In this document: positions 52,862 to 64,000 of the stretch, piece by piece
Layout of the letters: every line of letters starts with the position of its first letter
How positions within the stretch are numbered: the first letter of the stretch is position 1
NCBI GenBank assembly: GCA_039654915.1
Contig: CM077598.1
Coordinates: forward strand, 69,902,041 to 69,966,040
Direction: 5' to 3'
Length of the DNA: 64,000 nucleotides
From: Aquilaria yunnanensis
Lineage: Eukaryota > Streptophyta > Magnoliopsida > Malvales > Thymelaeaceae
Program-made: the position numbers and the translations under genes
The notes under the pieces: model-generated
The model's input: only the letters and a program-made list of their open reading frames with translations
Database searches by the model: none
What the model was told of the DNA's origin: nothing

Positions 52862-54278
52862 TGTTAGTGTTGTGCCCAAAAGGCCAATCATGAGATGATT
52901 GTATTTTTGCACATTGAGTCATGATATTTTATTAAGGCATTAATCCAGCAATTATGTTTGTTGTTTTGTTTCTGCGTAACATAATAAACATAATTGTAAC
53001 CCTAGAATAATGATATTCTTCAACGTCCCTGGTCTAGTATTATTGTGGAGCGGGTTGCAATAATACATAACGACTAGCATAGGTGGAGACTAATATGAGA
53101 TATGTAGTCTACATATGGGTATAAGTTGGAGAACTTGTGTACTGGATCGACCCACCATGAGAACACTACATGGATCGTTATATGAGTGTCATAAGTGATT
53201 CTCATAGTGATTAGGGTATATGTAGTCCTTCGACCTAAGATCATCAAGGTTCCCTACATGTGAGTCACATACTTTGATACTTTCTTTTGTTGCTCGTAAC
53301 TCAGTGAACTTGAAGGAGGTCATTGGGTATGTGACATATCATGCAGAGGGATTTGTATGATCAAGATGGGATTTGTCCCTCCTATGTAACGAGAATGATA
53401 TCTTCGGGCCCCTTGATAAAGTAAGACTTAGAAAAATGCATGGCCATGCTCGGATGAGTTGATATACGATATCAATGTCATCAGTTTAAGTTGGTCTACT
53501 CGGTAATCAAGAAACCAAAGATTGGGCTATACGAGAGTGACACATTCCATGTCTCGTGCTTAGTCTTGATATCTTGGACAAAGGGACTATGGCATATATC
53601 AGTGATGATCATAAAGGTTTAGTCGAATCATCGACAATCTTGTCACTTGGGTAGCAATGATGTGTTGCTACACATCGCTCATTGCTTATGATCATAAATG
53701 TGATTTATGATCATTGCCAATGTGGGAAGAGCCTATTAAATCACACACATAGAGAAATTTGGATCATTAGAGTGCACAGGCTACGAATTTGGGTTTTGGT
53801 TTCACAATAATTTCATATTAATAATGGGCCCAATAGTTTAGCCATTATTAAGCCCGAAATTAAAGCCTAACTGGATTAGGGTTTTGAAACCCATTAGGCC
53901 TGGAAGTTGAGTCTCACTATAAATACAACTTCTAGTGAGAAATTCACAGGTCTCCTTGCCCTAGCCTCCCAAAAGGACAGCCGCACTCTTCTCTTGCAAT
54001 TCCTTAGAGGACGCAAGCCAGCACTGCGAGCACAAGAGAAGCGCATTTGCCGGGACACAGTGGAAGCGTGGTGATCCCAAGAGGCTCATGTAGATACCAT
54101 AGAGAGCTTGAACACGTCAACTATTCAAGTTTTGTGATTCGACTCTACAGTTGAGTGAGAGATCTCAACCAAAAATTAGGTATGAAAATTTTTGAACACC
54201 CGGTTTACCCTGTTTCACTTGCATCTTGGAGGGTTTTGGTTAAATTCCGCTGTGCTGTTTGGCTCCCGAAACCGAAAA
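52862..54278 (-). mobile_element. Solo LTR D3, inverted
   Basis: 1417 bp in the opposite orientation to D1, D2 and D4: starts TGTTAGTGTTGTGCCC and ends GGCTCCCGAAACCGAAAA, where the intact end would be CCAACA, so its edge carries substitutions. Perfect ATGAC duplications (52857-52861, 54279-54283) prove the limits. It differs more from D1 than D2 does and has the short form of the 10-bp hairpin. It separates the protease of G into two parts. Confidence 0.88.
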
Positions 54279-54283
54279 ATGAC

Positions 54284-55465
54284 TAATCTGCTAGTGTTGG
54301 ACATTCCTAAGTATGATTTAGTGCTGGGTATGAATTGGCTTGCTATGCATAACATAAGAATTGATTATGCTAAGAGGGAAATCACATTGCCTAATGGTGA
54401 AGTGCATGCAATAGTGAATTCTAAGGAATTAGTGTATAAAATGCATGGCATGGAGCTAGAGGTACTAGATGAGATACCTGTGATTTCTGAGCATGATTAC
54501 TGTTATGCATTGAATGAATTACACTGTGATGAGGAAGTGGACTGAATACCTATAGTGAAAGACTTTCACCAAGTCTTTCCTAAAGACCTGCCAGGTATTC
54601 CTCCACAAAGGGAGATTGAATTTGAAATCAAGCTACAACCAGAAGCTAGTCTAATATCCATACCTCCTTACAGAATGCAAATCACAGAGATGAATGAGCT
54701 CAAGAAAGAACTTGATGAACTTCTTGAAAAAGGGTTCATAAGGCCAAGTGTTTTACCATGGGGAGCTCCTGTTCTCTTTGTGAAAAAGAAGGATGGATCT
54801 TTGAGACTATTCATTGACTACAAGAAGCTTAATGTAGTGATTATCAAGAACAAGTATCCACTCCCTAGGATTGAGCATCTATTTGATCAACTCAAGGGAG
54901 CTAAGATCTTCTCCAAGATAGATTTGAGATCTGGATACTTCCAATTGAGAGTAAAGGAAGAAGATATTCCTAAGACTGCATTCAAGACCAAATATGGGTA
55001 TTATGAGTACACAGTCATGCCATTTGGTTTGACTAATGCCCCAGCTGCTTTCATGGACCTGATGAACAGGGTGTTCAGGCCACATTTGGACAAATTTGTG
55101 GCTGTGTTCACTGATGTCATCCTAGTGTATTCCAAGGATGGAAATGAGCATGGACATCATCTAAAGATTGTCCTAAAGACTCTATTATAATATCAACTTT
55201 ATGGAAAGTTATCCAAGTGTAAATTTTGGATAAGGAAAGTGTCTTTCCTAAGACACATCATAGATGCACAAGGCCTTAAGGCAGACCCTGAAAAGGTCAA
55301 GGCAGTGCAAGAGTGGGAAAGACCAAAGACTGTGAAGGAAATCAGAAGTTTCCTAGGATTAGCTGGATACTAAAGGGGATTTGTGTCAAGCTTTTCCATG
55401 ATTTCCTCAGTTCTTACTCATCTGACCAAAAAGCATCAAAGGTTTGAGTGGACTGAAAAGTGTGA
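54284..55465 (+). pseudogene. Protease end and RT of element G
   Basis: TNLLVLDIPKYDLVLGMNWLAMHNI is the second protease half. After a TGA at 54543-54545 the RT begins: [80 protein letters not shown]. The active-site box reads VFTDVIL, so the second Asp of the expected DD is Val. TAA at 55188-55190 and at about 55371 break the palm and thumb. After FEWTEKCEQDF the sequence jumps to the integrase; the RT end and RNase H are missing. Confidence 0.85.
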
Positions 55466-56251
55466 ACAAGATTTTAGGAAAGGAAAAGGGTTCCTTGTAT
55501 CAATCCTTTTCCTACAAGCATGGATTACTGTACTTCAAGGACCGAATATATGTGCCTAAAGGAGCAAAGCTCAAGGATGAAATACTTGAAGCAGCTCACA
55601 TAAGCAAGTTGAACATCCATCCAGGAAGTGAGAAAATGTATAAAGACTTGAAGTCTTACTTCTGGTGGCTGAACATGAGGAGAGACATAGTTACTTATGT
55701 CACCAAATGTGCCACATGCCAGAGGGTAAAGGTAGAGCACCAAAAGCCAGCTGGTACCCTATAGACTCTACCTATACCAATGAGAAAGTGGGCAACCTAA
55801 CAATGGACTTTTTGACTGGGTTGCGTATGACCAAATTAAGGCATGATACAATCTGGGTCATTGTGGATAGGCTAACCAAATGTGCCCACTTCTTACCTAT
55901 GAAACTCACAGACTCCCTGGAGAAGTTAGCCCAGATGTATGTCCAGGAGATAATGAGACTACATGGAGTGCCAGACTCCATTGTATCTGATAGAGGTCCA
56001 AGATTTACAGCTCAGTTTTTGAGTGCTTTTCATAAAGCACTAGGAACCAAAATCCACCTGAGTACTGCTTATCATCCTCAGACAAATGGGCAATCTGAAA
56101 GGGTGATATAGATACTGGAAGACATGCTGAGGAGCTGTGTGTTGGATTTCAAAGGTGAATGGGGCCAACACTTGCCATTGGTGGAATTCTCATATAACAA
56201 TAGTTACCAAAGCACTATTGCCATGGCACCTTATGAAGCATTATATGGAAG
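55466..56251 (+). pseudogene. Integrase of element G, first part
   Basis: HGLLYFKDRIYVPKGAKLKDEILEAAHISKLNIHPGSEKMYKDL and a C-x2-C (CATC) form the zinc-binding part. The core shows TMDFLTGL, RGPRFTAQF and QTNGQSERVI (D, D, E positions). TAG near 55762 and at about 56110, and one frameshift, interrupt it. The frame after the core (LRSCVLDFKGEWGQHLPLVEFSYNNSYQ) runs to the GGAAG target copy of D4. Confidence 0.82.
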
Positions 56252-57666
56252 TGTTGGGTTTCGGGAGCCAAACAGCGCAGCGGAATTTAATCGAAACCCT
56301 CCAGGATCCAACTGAAATGGGGTAAACCGGGTGTTCAAAAATTTCATACCTAATTTTTGGTTGAGATCTCTCACTCAACTGTAGAGTCGAATCACAAAAC
56401 CTGAACAGTTGACGTGTTCAGGCTCTCTATGGTATCCACACGAGCCTCTCGGGATCACCACACTTCCACCACGTCCCGGCAGATGCGTTTCTCTTGCGCT
56501 CGCAGTGCTAGCTTGCGTCCTCCAAGGAATTGCAAGAGAAGAGTGCGGCTATCCTTTTGGGAGGCTAGGGCAAGGAGACCTGCGAATTTCTCACTTAAAA
56601 GTTATATTTATAGTGAGACTCAACTTCCAGGCCTAATGGGTTTCAAAGCCCTAATCCAATTAGGATTTAATTTTGGGCTTAATAATGGCTCAACTCATTG
56701 GCCCATTATTAATACGAAATTAAAGTGAAACCATAACCCAAATAATTAGCCCATGCACTCTAATGATCCAAATAGCTCTATGTGTACGACCCAATAGGCT
56801 CTTGCCATGTTGGCAATGATCATAAATCACATTTATGATCATAAGCAATGAGTGGTGTCTAGCAACACATCATTGCTACCCAAGTGACAAGATTGTCGGT
56901 GAATTGCCTAAACCTTTATGATCATCACCGATATATGCCATTGTCTCTTTGTCCAAGATATCAAGACTAAGCACGAGACATGGAATGTGTCACTCTCGTA
57001 TAGCCCAATCTTTGGTTTCTTGATTACCGAGTAGACCAACTTAAACTGACGACATTGATATATATATCAACTCATCGGAGCATGGCCATGCATTTTCTAA
57101 GTCTTACTCTATCAAGGGGCCCAAAGATATCACTCCCGTTACATAGGAGGGACAAATCCCATCTTGATCATACAAATCCCTCCGCATGATATGTGACATA
57201 CCCAATGACCTCCTTCAAGTTCACTCAGTTACGAGCAACAAAGGAAAGTATCAAAGTATGTGACTCACATGTAGGGAACCTTGATGATCTTAGGTCGAAG
57301 GACTACATATACCATGATCACTATGAGAATCACTTATGACACTCATATAACGATCCATGAAGTGTTCTCATGGTGGGTCGGTCCAGTACACAAGTTCTCC
57401 AACTTGTACCCATATGTAGACTACATATCTCATATTAGTCTCCACATATGCTAGTCATTATGTATTATTGCAACCCGCTCCACAATAATACTAGACTAGG
57501 GACGTTTAAGAATATCATTATTCTAGGGTTACAATTATGTTTATTACGTTACGCAGAAACAAAACAACAAACAAAATTGCTGGATTAATGCCTTAATAAA
57601 ATATCATGACTCAATGTGCAAAAATACAATCATCTCATGATTGGCTTTTTGGGCACAACACTAACA
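56252..57666 (+). mobile_element. Solo LTR D4
   Basis: 1415 bp, TGTTGGGTTTCGGGAGCC...CAACACTAACA. Target copies GGAAG (56247-56251) and AGAAG (57667-57671) differ by one base. It has the short form of the 10-bp hairpin (8 bp less than D1 and D2) at about 57411-57427. It interrupts the integrase of G between the codons for ALYG and RRC. Confidence 0.88.
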
Positions 57667-58296
57667 AGAAGAAGGTGCATGACACCCCACTATTGGGTGG
57701 AAGCCTTAGACAGACTAGAGTTAGGTCCTAAAATTATTGAAGAGACTACTGCCAAAATCAAGAAAATTCAAGAGAGATTAAGGGTAGCCAATGAGAGGAC
57801 CACAACCTATGTGAACAAAAGAATGAGAGACTTGGAATTTGCGGTTGGTGACAATGTTTGGCTGAAAGTTGCACCAACCAAAGGTACTGTTAGATTTGGA
57901 AAAAAAACCAAGTTAGCTCCAAGATACATTAGTCCTTATGAGATCTTGGACAGAGTTGGCAAGGTAGCATACAGGTTAGCTCTACTGCCAAGCATGTCAA
58001 GTGTTCATAACTTTTTTCACATCAGTGTGCTTAAGAAGTGTCTATTGGACACAAAGCAGGCTATTGTAGTGGAAGACATATAGTTGGAACCTAACTTGAC
58101 ATATGAAGAGAAACCTATAGCAATCTTAGCTAGGGATACTAGAAGGTTAAGAAATAAACATATTCCCATGGTTAAAGTTCAGTGGTCACACTACTCTAAA
58201 AGAGAAACAAGCTAGGAAACTAAAAAAGATCTTACGGAAAGGTATCTTGAAGAATACCCAAACCTAAAGGCTATTTTGGAGGACCAAAATTTTTAA
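57667..58296 (+). pseudogene. Integrase end and chromodomain-like C-terminus of element G
   Basis: After D4 the integrase goes on with CMTPHYWVEALDRLELGPKII, then DNVWLKVAPTKGTVRFGKKTKLAPRYISPYEILDRVGKVAYRLALL and VHNFFHISVLKKCL. TAG stands at 58081-58083. A chromodomain-like tail follows: RRLRNKHIPMVKVQWSHYS, then a TAG where a Trp would be expected, ETKKDLTERYLEEYPNL, ending with TAA directly before the polypurine tract. The chromodomain is known in this branch to guide integration to chromatin. Confidence 0.8.
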
Positions 58297-58308
58297 GGGG
58301 GGGAGGAT
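58295..58308 (+). other. Polypurine tract of element G
   Basis: AAGGGGGGGAGGAT directly before the LTR start TGTTACC. It overlaps the end of the pol frame. Confidence 0.8.
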
Positions 58309-60798
58309 TGTTACCACCTCACAAAATGGGAGAATTACAGGTGTGTCAAAATGGCTAAAAACCATTATATTATGTAATTCTCATCGTAGTGATTGAATTG
58401 TGAGGGGTAAAAGGCAAGATCAACACCTCCTTAAAAGTGTTTCAAGTTGCTAACTTGGCCCCCAAGAAAAGCCTCAAGGATTGCTTGTTTGTCAAGCAAC
58501 CTATGGACTTTTTTGTAAGGTTTTGGAATTTCGGGTACTCAATTGCAAAACTCTCAAGAAAGAGACTTGGAGAGTTAAGGGAAGGATATAAATGGTATGA
58601 AAGTGCTACTGGAGGACCAAATTACTCATGGAAGACAAGTTTGGACAAAGGAAACACTAAAGGCAATAAAGACCTAAATGTCCTAGTGTAAACCTTAAGG
58701 TGTTCAAGCTTTTGACTTAAGTCTAAGGGTGGAATTGTGACGTTATCCCACCATGGGGGAGGCAGCCAAGACTTGATAATTAGTCAAAAATGTTGGGCAC
58801 ATGTGTACCAATGAGTTTAAGACAAATAAACCATAATTAGTGAGAAAGAAAATGACATAAAGCAAGGTTAAGCTTGTTAAGTGTGTTTTGTGCCTTTATG
58901 CTCATTTAAGGCCATTTAAGTGGCCAAATCACTTATCCCTCTCTCATTTTCATCCTCCTTCAGCCCAAGAACACAGCCATACTTCCTCCATAGCAACCAC
59001 ACCTTCAAACTTACAATTGATTGAAATTGAAGGAAAAAGGAAGCAATTGGAAACAAACTAGAGCTATTTCTTGGATACTTTAAGGATCAAACTTGATTTT
59101 TGGCCTACCCACTTTGGTAAGGGTTCTTTTTCTCTCATGGAGTGTTTTATGCAATTTTCAAACATCCATGGAGCTAGGGCTAAGCCTGGAAGAGAGCCAT
59201 GAGCTTGATGAACCAAGCTTAGTGAGGGGAGTGCACTTATTGAAGGCTTTGTGACCTAGTGTGAAGTGCACAATGATGGCAGTAAAGTAAGGGTTTCTAG
59301 AGCCCAAATGTTAGTACTAACTACTGTCAAGATCCTCTTAAGACCAAGCATTAGCTTGAGAATGGCTGCCATAGTGATTTGGTTATGTTTATTATGTGTT
59401 TTATGGACTAACCTATGGTATATGTTGCTGCCACATTTCATGTGTTTGTTGTTTGTGTTTGGCTGCTGCATTTGGTTGCTATAGCTTGTATATATGCATT
59501 GTGGTTTTTTTGTTTTAGTGTCTTTGGATGCAGGTTTTAATCATGGTTGCATTGCCTACTGAATCCAAGTGTTACCCTTACTAAGTTTCTCAATGAAACT
59601 TACTCCCCTCAATTCTGTCATTTCAGGTCCAGCTGAAAGATCACCTTCAAACTAACCTTTGCGATTTGATTTTTAATCTGAAATTTCAGATCCATGAATT
59701 TCCATATGTCTAGTTATGATCTGGAAATTTTTGTGATTTTAGGAGTACCTTTGGTATTTTTAATGGTGGTACTTATTGTGTTGTGCAGCAGCTGTCCAGC
59801 ATCCTGTTCTGGAGTCCATTGTGTCTTAGGAACTCATGTAACTTAGGGTGTATATTTATCTGAGTTAAGAACATATTATAGTGCATGTATGCATGTACAT
59901 GTAGTGTAGGTGAAATGAGACAAGTATGTGAGCATTTGAGTAATGTTTTGGCAATGTAAGTGATGTGGTGCAAAGCTATCTAAGTGTGAATGATGGGCTG
60001 CTTACTTGTAAATTCTGTTTTGACCGCTTAAAGTTGTTAAAGTAAAGGGAATTTAATTCATATGTCTATTGGACATATATGGGATAGCCTTGGAGGGCTT
60101 TCCCCTTGTGAATGAAGTATTTGCATGGTTTGGAAAAATTGTATGGGCAAAATGGTCCAAAAGTTGTCAGAATTTTGACTCTGGACCTAAGGTTTAATAT
60201 CTCCATGTGTAGAATGAATCTTGGTATGAAATTTTGACCACACCTTGAGGACATCTAGAGGGTTAACTGGGATTTTTAATTTCTAGATTTAGAGCCCTGT
60301 AGCTAAAGATATTATGTTGCAAAATTGTCTGAGTTACTGTTCATTTGGTTAGAATTTTGTATCCAACTTCAAAAATCCATAACTTGGTCCATAGGTGGGC
60401 TATTGATGTTAAGAAAAATTCCTTGGTTTGACCTAAGCCTCTAATTGATAATGGAGGAAATAAAATAGGGGCATATATTGCTAGAATGATACAATTTATT
60501 AGTGGAAGTTACAGGTGCAGTGGCTGGTCACTCAAACCTAACAAGATTGCCTAATGTGTGGTAGCCAAGATTAAGACTTGTGCTAGTGTTTTCCTTCTTT
60601 GCTTCCATGGTGTGCATGAAATGTGAATATGTGTGTGATTGTTGCACCAATATGCATGTGTTTACATAGTGCCCAAGAGGGCCACTTGGGTATGGACACT
60701 AAGGGTAGTGTTCTGATGGCCTACAGAACATTACCAATTTTGGGAGTCGAAATGCACAATTTTGGAGCCATAATTGGACTAGCCTGGAGTGGGTAACA
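58309..60798 (+). repeat. 3' LTR of element G
   Basis: 2490 bp, TGTTACCACCTC...GTGGGTAACA; the ends form a 7-bp inverted repeat (TGTTACC/GGTAACA). It is the only full LTR of G. The part from 59002 is shared with the 5' LTR. An 84-codon frame at 58437 has no recognisable domain and I do not call it a gene. Right target copy CATGT is 60799-60803. Confidence 0.85.
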
Positions 60799-60803
60799 CA
60801 TGT

Positions 60804-61055
60804 TGCATCTTTGAACAACAAGGACTAGTAAAATCTAGACTGCAAAATCTTTGCAGCTGTTTTCTTTGATGAAAAATGCCCTCCGCATGCTTCTGAATGA
60901 AAAAATTCAATGACACTTTTTACCTCATTTTCAAATTTGCATCTCCTGAATATCTGATCAGGAAAATATTTGAAAAGAGAAGGATCATCCCAATCAAAGT
61001 TTTTCACCCCATTCAAAAATTTCTTCTCATCTTGAGCACTCCATTGAGCTGGCAT
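60804..61055 (-). pseudogene. Integrase start of element A
   Basis: MPAQWSAQDEKKFLNGVKNFDWDDPSLFKYFPDQIFRRC is the usual segment before the integrase zinc finger. HSEACGGHFSSKKTAAKILQSRFY is part of the zinc-binding domain, then TAG replaces the Trp codon near 60823-60825. LLFKDA remains before the G insertion. The continuation with the catalytic core is missing; the last part is at 1-415. Confidence 0.82.
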
Positions 61056-62803
61056 TCATCCTGTCACCAAAAAATTGACAATATTAGCAAACCAAGGTAC
61101 TGTAGTGACAAAGAATAAAAATTCATCAGGAAAATAATCATTTATGGGTGCAGCCTCAATTGTTGAATCCGTTTTCAGCCTTGATAAATGGTCAGCAACA
61201 ACATTTTCGCTACCCTTCTTATCCTTAATCACAGTGTTGAATTCTTGAAGTAATAAGATCCAGCTTACAGCCTTGGTTTAGCATCTTGCTTTGACATTAG
61301 GTACCTGATAGCAGAATGGTCAGTGTAAACAATGGTTTTTGAACCAATTAGATAAGAACAAAATTTATCCAATGCAAATATTACTGCAAGAAGTTCTTTC
61401 TCAGTTGTAGTGTAGTTCATTTGTGCACTGTTCAAAGTTCTACTTGCATAATAAATTACATATGGCTTACATTCCTTTCTTTATCCTAAAACAGCACCAA
61501 TGGCATAATCACTAGCATCACACATTACCTCAAAAGGCAAGGAACAATCCGGGGGTTGCATGATTGGAGAGGAAGTTGGAAGACCAATTAAGTTATCAAA
61601 AGAGTTTTGGCATTCTTGAGTCCATTCAAATGAAACATCTTTCACAAGGAGGTTGCAAAGAGGTCTAGATATTTCACTAAACCCTTTAATGAACCTTCAA
61701 TAAAAGCCTGCATGTCCTAAAAATGAGCAAATTTCTCTAACAGTTTTGGGTGAAGGTAACTGAGCAATGAGTTCCACCTTTTCTTTATCAACTTCGATTC
61801 TTTTGGAAGATACAACATGACCCAAAACAATTCGAGAGGTGACCATGTAATGACATTTTTGCCAATTTAGTTCCAAACCTTTTTCTTCACATCTTTTTAA
61901 AACCTTTTCCAAGTTTTCAAGACAATTATCAAATGAATTTCGATAAACGGTTAAATCATCCATGAAAAATTCAAGATATTTTTCAATCATGTCACTAAAA
62001 ATACTCAGCATGCATCTTTGAAATGTTGTTGGGGCATAACAAAGTCCAAAAGGCGTGCGTCTAAATGCAAAGGTTCCAAAGGGACATGTGAATGTGGTCT
62101 TTTCTTAGTCCTCGAGAGCTATTGGAATTTGATAATAACCTGAGTAGCCATAAAGAAAGCAATAAAAAAGATGTCGTACTACTCTTTCTAAAATTTGGTC
62201 GAAGAAAGGTAATGGAAAATGATCTATTCTGGTGGCAAGATTTAATTTCCAATAATCAATGCACATTCTTCAACTAGATGGTATTCGAGTTGGTAAAGAT
62301 TCACCTTTTTCAATTATCACCACTATGATGCCAGACTTCTTCGGAACAAGTTAGGTTGGACTAACCCATTTGTTGTCAGAGATAGGGTAAATAATTCCCA
62401 CATCAAGTAATTTGAGAACTTCCGTTCTTACTACCTCTTTCATATGTGGATTGAGTCTTCTCTAAGGTTGTTGACAAGATTTAGCATTATCTAAATTTAT
62501 TCTATGTGAACAAATTAAAGGATTAATGCCTTTTATGTCTTTTAATGTCCATCCAATTGCACTTTTATGCCTCTTAAGTAACTCAATTAACTTAACTTCT
62601 TGCTCGAATGTGAGAGTAGAAGAAATTACCACCGGATAAGAAGAATTTTCCCCAAGAAATGGATACTTCAGTTCTTTGGGCAATGGCTTCAACTTTGGTA
62701 TGGGTATTTCATCTTGCTTTTCAGCTTCAGGTTTTTCCAACTCCTCAATTCTTGGTTTCCAATGTGTGTTTTTCTTCCACCTGTGAGGAATCAAGTAATG
62801 CAC
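61056..62803 (-). pseudogene. RT and RNase H of element A, broken
   Basis: Reading leftward from 62803: the linker PIPKLKPLPKELKYPFLGENSSYPVVIS, then HKSAIGWTLKDIKGINPLICSHRI, a TAG near 62462, the RT front with KWVSPT and further stops, MDDLTVYRNSFDNCLENLEKVLKRCEEKGLELNWQKCHYM (the catalytic box here is FMDD), RFIKGFSEISRPLCNLL, and RNase H segments [67 protein letters not shown] and TGA stops and small shifts occur throughout. Assignment to Athila rests on the DLTVY box and the overall wording. Confidence 0.82.
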
Positions 62804-62888
62804 ATATGTTAGAAGTATCCTGATCCATTTGCATACTTAATTCAAATGAATTAACTAAACACTTTTCAAGAAGATCAGAAATACTCCC

Positions 62889-63767
62889 TTATTGGATACA
62901 GTTTTCTACAATTGCACCAATGATACAGACATCTTCACTTTCATCTTCTTTTTTAGGAGGTTGCTTAAGAAAATTAAAAACATTTAGCTCCAATGTCATA
63001 TTTCCAAATGACAACTTCATCAATCCATTCCTGCAATTAATCAAAGACTTAGAAGTTGCTAAAAATGGATGTCCCAAAATAACAGGTATTGAATTCTTAA
63101 TTTCCACTGGTGGTGTGTCCAAAATAATAAAATCCACAGGACATATAAATTTATCAACTTGGACTAAAACATCTTCAACAACTCCTCTGGCCACTTTCAC
63201 TGATCTATCAGCAAGCAAAAGACTTACCTCGGTTGGTTTTAACTCACCCAAATTTAGTTTTTGGTAAACTGAATATGGAAGTAAGTTTACACTAGCCCCA
63301 AGGTCAAGTAATGCTTGTTCAATTTTATGTTCTCCAATAAAACATGACATTGTTGGACAACTAGGATCTTTGTATTTCAAAGCAGTGTTATTTTGAATAA
63401 CAGACCTTACTTGTTCGGCCAAGAAGGCTTCCTTTTTCACATTCAGTTTTCTTTTAACAGTGCACAAATCCTTTAAAATTTTGGCATAAGAAGTTACCTG
63501 TTTGATCGCATCCAACAAAGGGATATTAATCTTTACCTGCTTTAAAATATCTAAAATTTCAGGATTTTGATTAACCTTCTTAGGAACAGTTAATGCCTGA
63601 GGAAATGGAGGTGCCAGGGGAGATTTAATTTGTTCTTCACCTGGAAAAGGTTCAACCCCTTCTTTACTTTTAGAAGTTGACTCATCGTCTCCTTCACAAG
63701 GATTAGGAATGGATTTTTCAACAACCGTATCACTGTGGAGTGTAATGATTGATTTCACTTGATCCAT
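62889..63767 (-). pseudogene. gag end and protease of element A
   Basis: An open stretch of 292 codons. The first part is the gag-protease link (PQALTVPKKVNQNPEILDILKQVKINIPLLDAIKQ, YAKILKDLCTVKRKL). From about residue 135 it is a retroviral-type aspartic protease (CFIGEHKIEQALLDLGASVNLLPYSVYQKLNLGELKPT, then PVILGHPFLATSKSLIN) with active site DLGAS. The Met at 63767 is not the real start, because the frame continues upstream across stops. Confidence 0.83.
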
Positions 63768-64000
63768 GATTTGACCTTTAGGATTTTCTTGTGGTTGAGA
63801 AGGAAATTTTCCTTTCTCCTAAATGTTGAGTGCAGATAAAAATTTCGCAAGAGTATCTTTCAAATCAATCATAGTTTGACTTGTTTGAGCATTGATGGAC
63901 TCTTGCTTCTCAATGAATTAATGCAATGTATCTTCAAGATTTTTCCTAAAAGGAGGAACATTGGTGCATACCCTTGAGATTGTTGAAAATTTTGTTGGGT
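63768..64000 (-). pseudogene. gag C-terminal part of element A, broken
   Basis: The frame continues from the protease ORF into FPSQPQENPKGQI, then a TAG near 63820 (a Gln codon is likely), KDTLAKFLSALN, SINAQTSQTMID, a TAA near 63918 and one 1-bp shift near 63960. It is a Gln-rich gag tail of the kind found in Athila elements. The gene runs off the window. Confidence 0.65.

Larger units (their letters stand above)
45288..60798 (+). mobile_element. Chromovirus-like Ty3/gypsy element G, host of D2, D3, D4 and H
   Basis: Plus strand: truncated 5' LTR (45288-47059 and 48483-48509, split by D2), primer site with TGGTATCAGAGC (initiator-Met type), gag, protease, RT, integrase and a chromodomain-like end, polypurine tract and a full 3' LTR (58309-60798). 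RNase H is missing by internal deletion near 55465. It is inserted in the Athila integrase; right target copy CATGT (60799-60803), left copy lost with the first 693 bp of the 5' LTR. The polyprotein type and the primer site point to the Tekay/Del branch of chromoviruses, which is a judgement from motifs only. Confidence 0.85.
60799..64000 (-). mobile_element. Athila-like Ty3/gypsy element A, right part
   Basis: The 5' half of an Athila-like element, read right to left and running out of the window at 64000: gag end, protease, RT, RNase H, integrase start. Its integrase is cut by G at 60798/60799 and its end is found at 1-415, so about 60 kb of younger DNA now lie inside this gene. The LTRs, primer site and any envelope-like gene are outside the window. 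Confidence 0.85.

Noticed and set aside
58737..58760. Alternative start of G's 3' LTR at TGTGACG after GGTGGAAT
   Set aside because: The AAGGGGGGGAGGAT tract at 58295 and the TGTTACC/GGTAACA ends fit better, and 58309 directly follows the end of pol.
1..64000. tRNA, rRNA or organelle-derived DNA
   Set aside because: The only tRNA-like signals are short primer binding sites next to LTRs. I saw no cloverleaf or rRNA-like block.

Overview
The window is repeat DNA from a flowering-plant nuclear genome. Essentially every stretch can be assigned to an LTR retrotransposon or solo LTR, and I see no host gene, rRNA, tRNA or bacterial operon. Evidence for a plant: Athila-type, Tat-type (Ogre/Retand-like) and chromovirus Ty3/gypsy polyproteins, plant-style GT-AG introns, an initiator-Met-type primer site, and stop codons that look like decayed methylated cytosines. 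The species cannot be named from this sequence.

I read nine insertions, called A to H, with D counted as four copies. A is an Athila-like element on the minus strand and the oldest layer. Its gag-pro-RT-RNase H-integrase start lies at 60799-64000 and its integrase end at 1-415. B is a Tat-like element on the minus strand (416-23291), inserted in A's integrase. C is a complete Tat-like element on the minus strand (8079-19284), inserted in B's pol with TSD TTGCT. D1 is a solo LTR (21489-22912) in B's gag with TSD GGGTC. F is an older Tat-like element on the plus strand (23292-45287), inserted in the 5' LTR of G. E is a complete Tat-like element on the plus strand (23986-35021), inserted in F's 5' LTR. 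G is an initiator-Met-primed chromovirus-like element on the plus strand (45288-60798), inserted in A's integrase. D2, D3 and D4 (47060-48482, 52862-54278, 56252-57666) and the 2.4-kb solo LTR H (49737-52174) all sit inside G.

The four Tat-like elements B, C, E and F share one plan: LTR, primer site, gag-protease-RT-RNase H-integrase, a tandem-repeat spacer (absent in F), then a four-exon gene read in the opposite direction with its own TATA box, polypurine tract and LTR. The antisense protein has an N-terminal globular part and a C-terminal coiled coil. Its three introns sit at the same places in all four copies. C is the youngest: its two 867-bp LTRs differ at 8 positions by hand count, and gag-pol is one frame broken by three stops. 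E is older (about 33 LTR differences) and carries five in-frame stops, one frameshift and a 36-bp deletion.

One deletion junction near 23291 seems to explain four truncations together: the missing 5' LTR of B, the missing middle of A's integrase, and the missing starts of the 5' LTRs of G and F. The order of events I infer is A first, then B and G, then F into G, then the deletion at some point after F. E went into F, C and D1 into B, and the other solo LTRs into G.
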